Of a stretch of 64,000 bases of DNA, positions 31,365 to 45,940 are shown piece by piece. The notes under the pieces were generated by a model, which saw only the letters and a program-made list of their open reading frames with translations, made no database searches and was not told where the DNA came from. Position 1 is the first letter of the stretch. The number at the start of each line of letters is the position of its first letter. Position numbers and translations under genes: made by a program. This stretch comes from Umbilicaria muhlenbergii (lineage: Eukaryota > Ascomycota > Lecanoromycetes > Umbilicariales > Umbilicariaceae): contig KK106983.1 of assembly GCA_000611775.1 (NCBI GenBank), positions 4,903,818-4,967,817 on the forward strand. The letters run 5' to 3'.

Positions 31365-34300
31365 TCACTTGACAATCTTGCAGACCAAGTCCTGTCCATC
31401 CACCGAGTCTCCCTCCTTCACAAGCAAGGAGCCTACCTTGCCAGAATGCGGTGCACTGATGACCATTTCCTATTTCGCAGACATTAGCAATGACTGATCT
31501 CAGAGATAACAGTCAAGAATCACTTACCATCTTCATGGCGCTGAGTACAGCAATTGGGTCGCCCTTCTTGACCTCCCCACCCTCTTTCACCCTGACTTCA
31601 ACAACAACACCGGCCATGGGCGCTCCGACCTGACTGCTGTCACTGCTGTCGACCTTCGGTCTACTGGTGTTCTCGACAGCAGCCTTGTTGTCCTCCACCG
31701 AGACCTGCCGTACCTCTCCGTTCATCTCGTAGAAGACCTCTCGTTGGCCTGTCTGCTCGGACAACGGCCCGATAGCAAGGAGCTTCAAAATCAACACTTT
31801 CCCTTTTTCAAGCTCGACATGGAATTCCTCGCCAATCTCGGGCCTGGCAAGGAAGTATCTTGTAGGTAGCACAGACAAGTCGCCGTATTTGCTGATGAAC
31901 TTCCGGTAATCCTCGAAGACCTTGGGGTACATGGCATAACTAGAGACGTCACACTCGGACGCGCTCCCAAATTTCTCGTTGATGTCTTTTTTGATCTTCT
32001 GGAGATCCAAGGGCTCGAGGGTCAAGCCAGGCCGTTTGTCGAGCTTTCGGCGATCGCGCAGGGCCTTGCTTCGCAGCGGTTCCGGGAAACCTCCATATGG
32101 CTGACCCATGAGACCTTCGAAGAATTCCAATACCGAACCTGGGAAATCCAGCTCACCCGCCTTCTCCAGGATATCGTCGTAGCTGAATTTGTTCGACACC
32201 ATAAACTGAGCCAGATCACCAACGACTTTCGAGGTTGGAGTAACTTTGACAATATCCCCAAGTAGATCGTTGGCTTGCTCGTATGCTTTCTTAGTCTCGG
32301 CCCATTGGGCACCCAAACCCAACTGTGAGGCCTGGAAGATCAGGTTCGTCAACTGCCCCCCGGGTATTTCGTGCTCGTAAACCTCAGGATCTGGACCGGT
32401 GAGTCCGGCTTCGAATGGAGAGTATAACAAACGGAGCTGGGCCCAGTAATGATCTAGAGCTCGCACGTGGTGGATGTTCAGGCCTGGATCGAGATCGCTT
32501 CCTTCGAGAGACGCTAGTAGTGCACCTACACTAGGCTGAGAGGTCATACCAGACATGCTGTCGGTGGCGGTGTCGACCGCATCGGCGCCAGCCTCGGCAC
32601 AAGCGATGTATGTTGCGATTCCAGTACCCGCTGAGTCGTGGGTATGTACGTGTATCGGGAGATCGGGGTACTTCTTGCGGATAGAGCCGATCAACATGGT
32701 GGCAGCTTTCGGTTTCAAAACTCCAGCCATATCCTTGATCCCAAGGACGTGGGTGCCAAGCTTGACAATCTTATCCGTCATGTCCATGTAATATTCCAAG
32801 TTGTACTTTTTCTTGGGATTCAGCATGTCGCCGCTGTAGCAGATCGTCGCTTCAACAACACCGCCAGCCTTCTGAACAGCCTTGATGCCGACCTCCAGTT
32901 GGTCAATATCGTTCAGTGCATCAAAGATGCGGAAGACGTCTACACCATACTTCTTTGCTTGCTCGCAGAAGTGGTAGATCGCATTATCCGGTAGTCTGCG
33001 AAATCATCAGCATCTATCACACTATACTACATTGGAGGTATAGTGAACTCACGATGAGTAGGCAACGCCGTTAGCGCCGCGCAGTAGCATCTGGAAAGGA
33101 ATGTTCGGAACAGCGCGTCTCATCTTCCTAAGCCTGTCCCAGGGATCCTCGTAAAGGAACCGCATGGCCACATCGAAAGTAGCTCCACCCCAACACTCAA
33201 GACTGTACGCATTGCTGTAAGTATAGCTTGTCTCTTTAGCAATGTTCAGGAGATCGACCGTACGAACTCGAGTGGCAAGCAACGACTGATGAGCATCACG
33301 CCAGGTGGTGTCCATGATAAGGCAGCCTTTATTTTTCCGGACCGCTTTCGCAAATGCCTCGGGGCCCTCTTTGTCGATGATTTTTTTCCATCCCTTGGTG
33401 CAAGGCTTCGAAACGTCAATGGGTTTTCCATCATCGTCCAAAAGCTGAGGGATGATGATATCGCCCTTGAATTTGGGCTCGCCGATCTGGCCTTTGATGC
33501 TGCTTCCATTGACGGCCACATCGCCGAGGTAAGCCAGAAGTTTCTGAGCGCGGTTCTGACTGCCAACAAGGGCGAAAAGTTCAGGAGTATCGTCAATAAA
33601 GGTGGTCCAACAACTCCCTTCAATGAATGTGGGATGTGTAAGCAGGGAGCCTAGGAAAGGTATATTGGTCTTGACACCGCGGATTCGAAACTCGACCAAT
33701 GCACGAAGCATCTTTCTTCGGACAATCTCGTAGGTCGAGCCATGACATGTGCACTTGACCAACATGGAGTCATAGTGAGGCGTAATGATGGCACCAGCAA
33801 ATCCGTTACCACCGTCTAGACGTACGCCGTTGCCACCTGCAGACCGGTAAACCTCGATCTTACCGGTATCTGGGGAAAACCCATTGGCAGGGTCCTCCGT
33901 CGTGATACGGCACTGAATTGCAAATCCACGAGTGGAGATTCGATCTTGTGTGAGACCAAGCTGCTTAAGCGATGCTCCTGCTGCGATCTGAATTTGAGCA
34001 GCCACAATATCGATGCCAGTGATTTCCTCGGTGATAGTGTGCTCAACCTGAATACGAGGATTGATTTCGATAAAGTAGTATCGGTTTTTCTGGTCAACCA
34101 AGAATTCTGCAGTACCAGCGTTTCGGTAGTTGACCGACTGCGCCAGCTTGACCGCATCGTTTAAGAGACTATCCCGCACTTCAGTGGGTAAGTCCTTAGC
34201 TGGAGCCAATTCGACGACTTTCTGGTGCCGCCTCTGAACGCTGCAGTCGCGCTCATAGAGATGCACCACGTTTCCGTGGTTGTCTCCCAGAAGCTGAACC

Positions 34301-35481
34301 TCAATGTGCTTAGGTCTATCCAAGAACCGCTCAACGAAGACGGTCCCATTCCCAAATGCGGATTTCGCTTCTGATGTTGCTCGCTCGAAGGAGTCTTTCA
34401 AATCCTCCTGCTTTCGCACCACACGCATACCACGCCCTCCACCACCAAACGCGGCCTTGATGATGATCGGGAACCCATGTTCGTCTGTAAAGGATTTGAC
34501 ATCCTCGAACTTCTCGACTGGCCCTTCCGTCCCGGGCACCACGGGCACCCCACATTTTATGGCTAAGGTACGAGCAGAAACCTTGTCCCCCAGTTTGTCA
34601 ATGGTCTCAGGAGTCGGTCCAACGAATATCAAACCGGCTTTCTCGACATTCCTCGCAAACTCTGCATTCTCGGACAGGAAGCCGTACCCTGGATGTACCA
34701 TGTTCACGCCATGCTCTTTGGCAATTTTGATAATTTCGTCGCCTGCCAGGTATGCAGCCACTGGTGTGTACTGCCCGCGCTTTCCAATGATGTACGCCTC
34801 GTCAGCCTCTATAAATCAACAGAAACGTCAATATCCTTCTTCACCAGTTCCTATAGCCGAACCTATTAGAAGTACTGACTCTGTCTGTGCATGCTGAGGC
34901 GGTCCTCATAACTACGATGCGTCAGCAGGCTACTATAAGATAATGACGCTACCCGCTATTGTACCTGAAAACAGCTACAGTTTGTAGCGAAAGCTCGTGG
35001 GCCTAAACACGGTAGATTGTCAGCTACAGTGCATGGCGGAAACTCCAATTCGTGACGAAGGACAAAAACAACCCAAGAAGTGAGGACCGGTCTGGGAGCT
35101 TACCGTTCGAAAAATCTGTCATTACATCCACGGGTAAGCCATCTTGCGCCTAAAGGGTCAATTGCAATCCGCAACATACGCGAATAGCTACATAAACAAA
35201 GTCAGCAGGAAGTTCTCTTGCAACCACTTGGGACGGGCCACTCACGGATCTCTCCTCGGTTGGCCACTGTAATCATAAGTTCAATGTCAGCAATTGGTAC
35301 TCTGTATAGCTGTTGGGGCTGATCCCATCAAAACACCGGGCGTGAGGGATGCCCCACCAAGGATCTTCTTCAACTGCATAATAGAGGAGTTCGCCCTCAT
35401 CCTCTGATGCACCGAGTGCTCCGTGCCCGAGTGGCCTTGTTCAAAGACCTCCGCATACTGGTCCTGATCTTCACCGGCCAT
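31365..35481 (-). CDS. pyc: Pyruvate carboxylase
   Basis: Nine exons give 1187 aa: 35481-35358, 35266-35246, 35187-35180 (8 nt), 35115-35104 (12 nt), 35002-34965, 34911-34880, 34808-33053, 32995-31528 and 31469-31365. The small 5' exons rebuild KKILVANRGEIPIRIFRTAH. Domains in order are ATP-grasp biotin carboxylase (about 40-490: AAFGGGGRGMRVVR, IEINPRIQVEHTITEE), carboxyltransferase (about 560-850: DTTWRDAHQSLLATRV, HVHTHDSAGTG) and the biotinyl domain at the C-terminus (LSAMKM|EMVISAPHSG, biotinylated K1152). The enzyme converts pyruvate, bicarbonate and ATP to oxaloacetate. The first 35 residues (ending MRANSSIMQ) look like the cytosolic fungal form and not a mitochondrial presequence. The length matches Aspergillus enzymes (about 1190 aa). 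Confidence 0.97.
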
Positions 35482-36503
35482 GATTTCGGCGCAGAGCTCC
35501 GGAGATGCGGATGCCCTGTTAATACTGCTGCCTAGAGGTCAATTGACCAGATACGAGGAATATGAGAGCTGAGGAAGCTGCAGGAGCTCCACGGTTTCAC
35601 ACACAGCTAGAATATAGCAGTCCCAGGAATGCTGTAGGGGCAAGCTTGCGCAATGGATTGTTTGAACAGGTAACGGGGAGGTTCACTTTATTTGGAGCCG
35701 CCGAATGAGAAGCAAAAACGGCGCTAAACACGCAAGGCAGAGTCCGTCACTCGCGCCGATAAGACTCGGCCATGGCGGGGCACCAGTAATACTTTCATCA
35801 GCGGTCATCTGTCATTCTTATTATTTCTTGTGCGACTCGCATGCTTCCCCGAGCTACTGCATTTAGCATCCTTCAAACCCCGATCGGTCCGAAGTACCCG
35901 AAGCTGTACGAGTACAGAAAAGGAACACGGGTGCTGTCGTTGGCTGAGGCCACAGCGGGAAACTCTGGAACAATAGTCGTGGGACATGAAAAGCGGTGGG
36001 ACAGCATGAAACCGTGGGGCAGACACGGCGTGGGACTGCACAACTCGCTTGGACCTACACGGAGTAAGGTATGTATGGAGGATGTCTGAAGCTGGAATTG
36101 CCATCCCTACGAACACAGCAGTCGTATGGCAAAAGCAATATGGAACTCAACAAGAGCATACAGCGATTGGAAGCCTCAAGGTTTTTGGCTTCAGTCAGAT
36201 GATTCTGTGGTGGTGGTGATCATGCAGATGCGGTGATCTCCTTATTCTGCAGTCCCATGGTCTTTCGCTCTTGAGCTGCCCGAGCCGGGGAGATCTAGCA
36301 CCTGACACTTTGTTGCGGAACGAGAGAACGAGAGACGCTGGCTAAGGATGCTCGAATGTTTCGACATGAAGCGTGTCGCTCGAAACGTGAAACGTGACTA
36401 ATCTACACCTTTGCCGCACGTATCTTACGACGGCCGCCTCAGATGCTACAAAAGCAACGCCCCCCAAACTCCTGAGATGCCAAGCGTGATGATGGCACTA
36501 CTG
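35482..36503. other. Intergenic pyc promoter / rpt4 3' region
   Basis: About 1 kb with no gene accepted. It must hold the pyc promoter. A purine-rich patch with repeated GAGAACGAGAG and AACGTGAAACGTGA lies at about 36320-36400. Plus- and minus-strand frames at 35805-36116 overlap and look like chance. Confidence 0.45.
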
Positions 36504-37882
36504 TTACAGTTTCTGGTACTCCAGCTTGCCTTCGAGCTTCTTCGACTCCGCTACCTTCCTCACTGCCTTATTGAAGTCGTCTTGATTGATTGCGTCGCGG
36601 TAGTCCTTGATCGCGAAGAGGCCACTGTTGTTTCTTGTTAGCTCTTTTTCGTCATGATTCGGGCGCCACCACCTACGCTTCAGTAACAACGTTCCGTAGA
36701 TCTGCGCCGTTCAGCTGATCACTCATCTTGACCACGCTCTCGAAGTCGATCTCTCCTTCCAGAGCGACACCACTTGTATGGATCTTTAGAATCTCCAGTC
36801 GGCCAACCTCGTTGGGCAACGGAATCTCTATCTTCCTGTCAAGGCGCCCCGCTCGCAGCAACGCCGGATCTAACGTGTCTGGTCGATTCGTGGCCATGAT
36901 GATTTTTGTCTTCCCAAGGTAGTCAAAGCCATCCAGCTGGTTGAGGAGCTCCATAAGCGTGCGCTGGATTTCTCTGTCAGCGGAGGTACCCTCGGAAAAT
37001 CGCCGACCTCCGATAGCGTCTATTTCGTCCATGAAAATGATACAAGGCTCATGCTCCTTTGCGTATCCGAACATTTCGCGGATGAGTCGCGCTGACTCGC
37101 CGATGTATTTATCAACGATTGCTGAGGAGACGACTGCGCTCGAGATTAGCTTGTTCGTACTGATGTTGTTAGGCTATGGAGGTTTGTCATACCTTTCAGG
37201 AAATTTGTCTCCAGACCGCTTGCCACTGCCCTTGCCAGTAGCGTCTTCCCCGTACCGGGAGGACCGTAGAGCAAGACTCCTTTTGGTGGCTTGATTCCCA
37301 CCCGTAGAAATAGCTCAGGGTTCTTCAGCGGTAGTTCGATAACCTCTCGCAGCTCTCGTATTTGTTCGTTTAATCCACCGATTCCACCGAAGCTGACCTG
37401 TCCCGGATCCTCCAATGACATATTGTAGACTAGTGGATCAACTTCCCTAGGAAGCATTCGCATGATGGTGAGAGTTGTCATATCAAGAGCAACACGCGTG
37501 CCTTGTTTCAGTTTGGACTTGTCGACTTTCGATCTGCAGCCGACAACATAGCGAGGACCTGACGAAGCTTTGACGATAACTGCCAGCGAAGAAGAGAGTC
37601 AGCAGGCCCATCCCGTCACTTTACGCTTGCCGGGAGCTCTGCAGTCACTTCGGAGTCTGTGAGCTTACATCTCTCCTCGTCCAGTTGCTTCAGAACCTCT
37701 CCTATAATCTGACCAACACTCTGTAACGCTTTGATGTTGTCTTCGGTTGTATCAAACTCGTGCTGCAGACCCTTGATATCCAGCCGTAGCGCCTTGAGCT
37801 TCGCCTCCCATTCCCTTGATTCCAGCAGCTTTCTCTTGTATTGCTCGAGTGCATCAGCACGTTCGGGGTCTTGACCGTCCAT
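36504..37882 (-). CDS. rpt4: 26S proteasome ATPase Rpt4 (PSMC6)
   Basis: Four exons, 37882-37669, 37579-37193, 37133-36677 and 36624-36504, give 392 aa. Introns are 89, 59 and 52 bp. An N-terminal coiled coil ([20 protein letters not shown]) is followed by the OB region ([20 protein letters not shown]). The AAA+ domain has Walker A GPPGTGKT, Walker [13 protein letters not shown], and arginine-finger region [40 protein letters not shown] and [20 protein letters not shown] place it in Rpt4. It is part of the hexameric unfoldase ring of the 19S particle. It is divergent from enolase. Confidence 0.96.
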
Positions 37883-40223
<2,341 letters not shown>

Positions 40224-40850
40224 AGGCTTCGATAGCGAATTTAAAAGGAGATGATGGAACGAATTAAGCGCTGTGGAGCAATGAGAGGATATGGCCAGAG
40301 AGCTCTTTGCCTTGCCCGCAGGAGTCAGTTTGTTGAGTAGGAGCTGCTCATAAGACCCTTGTCACAAATGAATCATCTTACCATAGCAAAACTGCGCTTA
40401 GCACGTTGACTCAGTTTCGTGAACACGACAAGCAAGGACCTGACGATGCGAGAGATGATGCTAGCCCAAACTTGTATCTGAGAGTTTTAGTCGAGACGAC
40501 CCGACACCACGCATACTTCTCATAATCACTCCTATGTTTTGTGAGATGTATGGCCGTATCGATTTCCCATTCCAGATAGCCTAATACCACATCATCGGCA
40601 AAGTGAACAAGTCGTGTGGCGTGATACTCATCCGCTTATGGACGAAATGAAAGAGGCACTATTCCCGAATAGTGAAGCACATGTTCTCCCCCACCAGACT
40701 TTTCAACAATCATTAATATTGTTGCGAACGACTCCCTCTATCTTCACACAACATCGAGCTCTATTCCATTTTGCGCAAAATACTCAACGTCCTACAGGCC
40801 ACATATCGGTAATGCGATATCGAGCACACCGCAGAGAATCGAGTATAAAT
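40224..40850. other. Intergenic enolase 3' / eIF3j promoter
   Basis: 627 bp between tandem genes. Nothing beyond 3' UTR and promoter was seen. Confidence 0.45.
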
Positions 40851-41886
40851 ATGGCTCCAACAAGTAAATGGGGTGTGTGCCCCTTCCCAATCGCGCTGCA
40901 CGACGCTTGCAGTGGCTCACTCGAAGTGTACAAGACATGGCTAACCGCTGCTTGGGATGTTGTTTGAATAGAAGACGAAGAGGATAGCACTCCGCCATCC
41001 TCGCCTCCTGCGACCGTTTCTATTCCAAGGCGCTCAAAGTTCGATGACGAAGATGAAGACAGCGATGTATGTCCTGCGCTTGAATCACGTTATTATGTAC
41101 AGTAGCTGACATATTCTGAGGTTGTCGACTCCTGGGACGCCGCTGAAGACTCCGAGGTCGAAGCGGAAAAGGCCAAGAAGGCTGCAGAGGCAAAGGCCAA
41201 AGCAGACGCCGAGGCTGCCGCAAACAAAAAGCCAAAGGCACAGCGAATAGAAGAGAAGAGAATGGCCGCTATGCGTCGGAGAGAAGAAGAAGACGAAGAG
41301 TCAAGTAGCGAAGAAGAGGACATGGCCGCCAAGCGTGAGCGACTACGGAGGACAGAGCAAGAATCGGATCTCAAACATGCGGAGGACCTTTTCGGCAACA
41401 TAGGTATCAACAAGAACCGCAGCGCGCCCAAGCCTGTGGTCACAGCAGACCCATCAGATCCTACCAGCGCCATTGACCTCTCCGCGCTGCCCTTATTCAA
41501 TCCTTCAACAAAGGATCAATTTCTTAAGCTTCGCGAGACTCTCACTCCCATCCTGGCTGCGAATTCAAAAAAGGCCCACTACATACTTTTCATGCAGGAA
41601 TTCACGAAGCAAATTCTCAAAGATCTTCCGAGCGACCAAATAAAGAAAATTGCGAGTGGGCTCACAGCCTTGTCGAATGAGAAAATGAAGGAGGAAAAGG
41701 CGGCAGAGAAGGGAGGAAAGAAGACGAAAGCGGCGAAGACTAAGGCTACTTTGGTGGCAAATCGAGACGCGAGTGCCAGGGCGGATACTACGGCCTACGA
41801 AGACGGCTTAGATGAGTGAGTTCATTAGGTACGACCGTCAAAGAAGGGATATACTGACGACATGTAGCGGCGACGACTTTATGTGA
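40851..41886 (+). CDS. hcr1: Translation initiation factor eIF3 subunit J (Hcr1)
   Basis: Four exons, 40851-40863 (13 nt), 40972-41066, 41121-41815 and 41868-41886 (19 nt), give 273 aa. Introns are 108, 54 and 52 bp. An acidic N-terminus (KFDDEDEDSD) is followed by VVDSWDAAEDSEVEAEK, an Ala/Lys coiled coil, and the core AEDLFGNIGINK, LPLFNPSTKDQFLKLRETLT and HYILFMQEFTKQILKDLP. The last exon gives GDDFM at the C-terminus. This is the eIF3j/Hcr1 layout. The factor binds the 40S decoding centre and takes part in initiation and recycling. The start exon of four codons (MAPT) is short, but the GTAAAT donor and TAG acceptor keep the frame. Confidence 0.9.
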
Positions 41887-42741
41887 CGGCAGATCCTGAA
41901 ATCCTCGCTGTGTACCGGATTTGGCTTTTCAAGTCCACCGTTCTATTCTGTTTGTGGCGATTAGCCGAATATTCAACGCAACAAAAGATATTCGGCGAAT
42001 GGAGTTGGGGAAAATGGCGAACCCTGTTGGCGGAGTTGGGACCCTGGGTTTCGCGGCAGTATCCGTTCCGTTCTCACAATGGTTCCAAGGGTACCTGCGA
42101 TTCGCACTGCATTAGACGATCGTCCAATCTCAATCTGGAGGCATCACCAGCACGGCAGCAATAGATGTATAGGAAGTCAAATGAGAATCACGAAACTTAT
42201 ACGAAGGAGGTCCCTACAGTGCTACTGGAGGCTTTACTGCAGAAGGTCTAATTAAGTTACCGGCAGCGCACTGGATGGAGGTGTTGACGATACTGCGCAA
42301 GGTCTCTTACAGACAGTGGTGGGCCAGATAGACAGATTAATATGACATCCTTCCACATATATTGCGTCCACTGTTTTCAACACTTAGAAACCCTGAAGTA
42401 TAATGTTATGACTGATTCCAAAACTATGAGTGACAAGAAGTAACACTTGGGGGCCTAGGGACGGAACTTGGGGGAGCTTGGGGGAGCTTCATTGTTATAA
42501 GGAAGCGTGCCACAACTCGATAAAATTGCGTGCGCGGCGAGACTGAAGCTCAAGAGGACTTGCTCATATGCACCATGCAAGCCGCTGAAACCTTCTCAAT
42601 ATTACCTTTTACCCCAATGCCATCGATAAGCTTGCGATTTTGTATAGCATCATTTATTGTCGTCAGTCCAGGAAACGCAGCGCACCATCCGCACCGTCGA
42701 ACAGAGTGCGGGTAGCTAGCCATCAACAAAAACAGTGACAC
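41887..42741. other. Intergenic region before the kinase gene
   Basis: 855 bp with no accepted gene. A G-rich direct repeat (CTTGGGGGAG twice in a row, about 42468-42488) is the only structure seen. The rest is AT-balanced and likely holds the eIF3j 3' UTR and kinase promoter. Confidence 0.4.
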
Positions 42742-45430
42742 ATGCAGGCTGTCAGGTCAAAGACAGAGCTGCAAAGTCAGAAAGCAAAGGTCAGCATGAT
42801 GCGCCCCTGCAGAACGCATTGTTCCTCGCCGCGCATACCAGCATATGCTGACCTCGGGGTCTGTTCTAGCTTGCCAATTCCTACCATGAGTTACTGGAGT
42901 TGGTATCACAGCTCCTACTTTGCTAACGTGCTAACCGTTATTCCTACAGAGAGTTCTCGTCGAAAGAGCTGGGTACAGTGGGCAATTACACTCTAGGCCG
43001 GCTGATAGGCAAAGGGTCGTTTGGAAAGGTCTACCTTGCGTCACACAAACTCACAAATGGCTCAAAGGTCGGTCGCCTAGTGCATGGGAGACATCGCAGC
43101 AAGATCTAAAGCTCAAACAGGTGGTTCTTAAATCCGCGAAGAAAGACGACGCCAATCTTGCCAGGGAGATCCACCATCACCGACAGTTCTTACACCCACA
43201 TATTGCTCGTCTGTACGAGGTGATAGTCACGGAGAACCTAGTCTGGCTTGTTCTCGAATACTGCGCAGGTGGGTGGAGAGTACCTTGGAAACTCAGTATT
43301 TTGACTGACACCCGGCCTAGGGGACGAGCTCTATAATTACCTCCTCCACAACGGCCCAATTCAAACAGAAAAAGTTCAGAGAATCTTCACTCAACTTGTT
43401 GGAGCCGTTGCCTATGTGCATAATATGTCATGCGTCCACCGAGACCTCAAACTTGAGAACATACTGCTAGATAAGAACGGCAACGTCAAGCTGTGCGATT
43501 TCGGATTTACCAGAGACTATGAGGGCAAAGCAAGCTATCTACAGACCTTCTGTGGTACGGTCTGTTACAGCGCTCCGGAGATGCTCAAGGGTGAGAAATA
43601 CGCGGGAGAAAAGGTCGACGTCTGGAGCCTTGGTATCATTCTATATGCGCTTTTGACTGGGGAACTACCTTTCGACGAAGACGATGAATTGGCGACGAAG
43701 CATAAGATTCTCGGGAGTGAACCCGCATATCCAGCTAGCTTACCGCCTGATGCAAAAGCTCTCATCGTCTTAATGCTGTCGAAAAGACCGCTCATGCGAC
43801 CAACAATCGCTGACATCTTGACGAGCCCTTTCTTAGCGGAGCATGCGCCACATCAGCAAGCTGTCTTGAAGCTGACACAACCTGCACCCTTTACTACACT
43901 ATTGGAGAAAGAGACGCTGGAGAGAATGCGAAGTGCAGGAGTGGATATTGACAAAGTCATCGAGAATGTGCTTGCACAGCGTTGTGATTCCCTGGCAGGT
44001 TGGTGGGCTTTGTTGATCGAGAAAGAGCAACGTAAAGAAAAGCGGAGGGAACGGAAACGCAAGGAAAGGGAACTTGAGGCCAAGAACCTCCGAAGACTTT
44101 CCGCAGCCAGTGCTCGGCTTGAGCGGATTGCACCAACGTTGACTGAGGTGGATGAAGAAGGCCATTCGCCAGGAATTGCAGATCCGCCGCGGAGTAGAGG
44201 GAGGCGGGAAAGACGGAGCATCCCGAATCGTGAGCTATCTAATCACAACAGGCGATGCCTTCTGCTGACCGTTAATCAGCCCAGCTTGTTGTATCTGACC
44301 TTTCTCGCCTACCTGAAGGCGCCGCAGCGGATTCCCCTGGATCCTCTGCTACTCCACCTCCACCCATCGAAAAGGATACTGTACGGTCGAGCTCTTCCCG
44401 AAACCGCCCCCCACCTCCGCCCAAAGAGAGGAGGAGGTCCAAAGGCAGTGCGCTGAATGTGGTGGTCTCGACCCCTGATCTACCAGCACCGCCAAATGGA
44501 TACCCAAACAGACGTTCTACGCGACGGCATCACCATCCCATAATCAATCAACTAGCGGCCATCAAGCATTGGTTCATGGAGTCAGCGAAGCGAGCCAAGT
44601 CACCTTCAGCTAAGAGTACGACCTCAATGGTACCCAAGCAATCCCCATCCGACAAAATCCCAGCGCAGGCCCGCCATTCCCCAACCCAACCCCAACCCCT
44701 CTACGGCTCTGATAGCGCACCACCATCCCACCAACCCGTCCGCCCCCCCATAACCCCCCGCCGCGTCACAACCCCCCACAAACGCTCCTCCCTCTCCCCC
44801 GCCCCCCTAACGCCACATTCATCCTACCGGCGCTCATCCCAAGGCCTCCGCGGCCGCAAATCGACCTCCAGCTCCGTCTCCTCCATCCGCAGCATCCACC
44901 ACGTACACTCCCACTCCAAAGCCTCCTCCATATCCTCCAATTCCGCCTCCATCCAATCCTCCGCCCTCACTCCCAAACCCACCCGCTCCCCGCACAACTC
45001 CATCAAGGTCCTCCCCGCTACCCCGACTACCTCCGCTTTTCCCTCGAATATCCGCGTCGTGAGAGCGGGGCCCGCTCATCAGGCGATTTCGACGCATTAC
45101 AACGAGTCTGCGCATTTCGGGCCCTTGGTATCGCCCGGTCTCGTGTTCGCCAAGCGGAAGAAAACTCCGTTCAAGGGGCCGATGCTGAATGTCAGCACGG
45201 GTGGCTTTGGGAACGGCAGTACGGCGACTAGGGCCAGGGAGCCCAGTACAGGCAGTCGGAGCGCGAGCGCCGTGGGGAGACGGAGCGAAGAGATTATTGA
45301 AGAGGAAGACGAAGGCGAGATAGAGGAGGTCGAGGCGTTTAGTCCCGTGGGCTTGGATGTGGAGGAGACGATTTGGGAGGGGGGTGGCGATGAGGGGAAG
45401 AAGGGGTGGGTGGATTATACGGCGGGCTAG
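42742..45430 (+). CDS. CAMK/AMPK-like Ser/Thr protein kinase
   Basis: Four solid exons, 42950-43067, 43121-43268, 43321-44229 and 44280-45430, with introns of 53, 52 and 50 bp. An upstream coding exon is required because the frame is closed before 42950. My best candidate is 42742-42755 (MQAVR...), giving 779 aa, but this first exon is uncertain. The kinase domain begins NYTLGRLIGKGSFGKVYLAS. It has catalytic Lys in VVLKSAKK, HRDLKLENILLD, CDFGFTRDY, SAPEMLKGEKYAGEKVDVWS and LLSKRP-like LMLSKRPLMRP. A second short domain (TLERMRSAGVDIDKVIENVL) follows, then a basic/glutamate coiled coil and a long Ser/Pro/Arg-rich tail. The kinase looks active. I cannot assign a yeast orthologue. The tail is C-rich in sequence, then G-rich. 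Confidence 0.85.
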
Positions 45431-45896
45431 CGATGTTGAGCAGATTGCCTTTTTCTTTCGACCGCACACGGGTAGGGATGCATGTGCATTGGGCGTTTTT
45501 GGGACTTGAGTGAGTTTTTTGGGTCATCTCAGCGTTTTCGATGCTGAAGCACATATACCAAGTTCGGCGAAAAAGTCGGTTTGATGACTGATTGCCAGCC
45601 TAGACCAATGTTTTAGAATTGATGTTTTCCTGATCGAGATGTCATTGATTTTTCATTCACTAAGATGCGGGCCGAATGAGTGCGCTATGGAATCTGTAGC
45701 ATAGCATGGATCTAGGTTGTTGTTGAAGAATCCAGAATTCATACCCAGCCCATCCAGCACTTTTCCGCCGGCGCTTGTTTCCCCTTCCCTTGGTATTCGC
45801 AATATCATATCAAGATCCCACCCCGTCTCGTTCGTTTCCCAGCCGAAAAAGCACCCTCTAAATCCCTAGGCGAAGAAGAAGAAGAAGAAGAAGAAG

Positions 45897-45927
<31 letters not shown>

Positions 45928-45940
45928 GGAATCCTAGCAA
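45431..45940. other. Convergent spacer with GAA tract
   Basis: 510 bp between the stops of the kinase gene and ies1, holding both 3' UTRs. A GAA microsatellite lies next to the ies1 stop and is listed separately. Confidence 0.5.
45872..45926. repeat. (GAA)18 trinucleotide tract
   Basis: An uninterrupted GAA run of about 55 bp on the + strand, that is (TTC)n just downstream of the ies1 stop codon in transcript sense. GAA/TTC runs can form triplex DNA and vary in length. Confidence 0.9.

Noticed and set aside
42742-42996. Unspliced 84-aa frame over the kinase start
   Set aside because: It runs through the kinase exon in another frame. The first 14 nt are kept only as a candidate first exon of the kinase.
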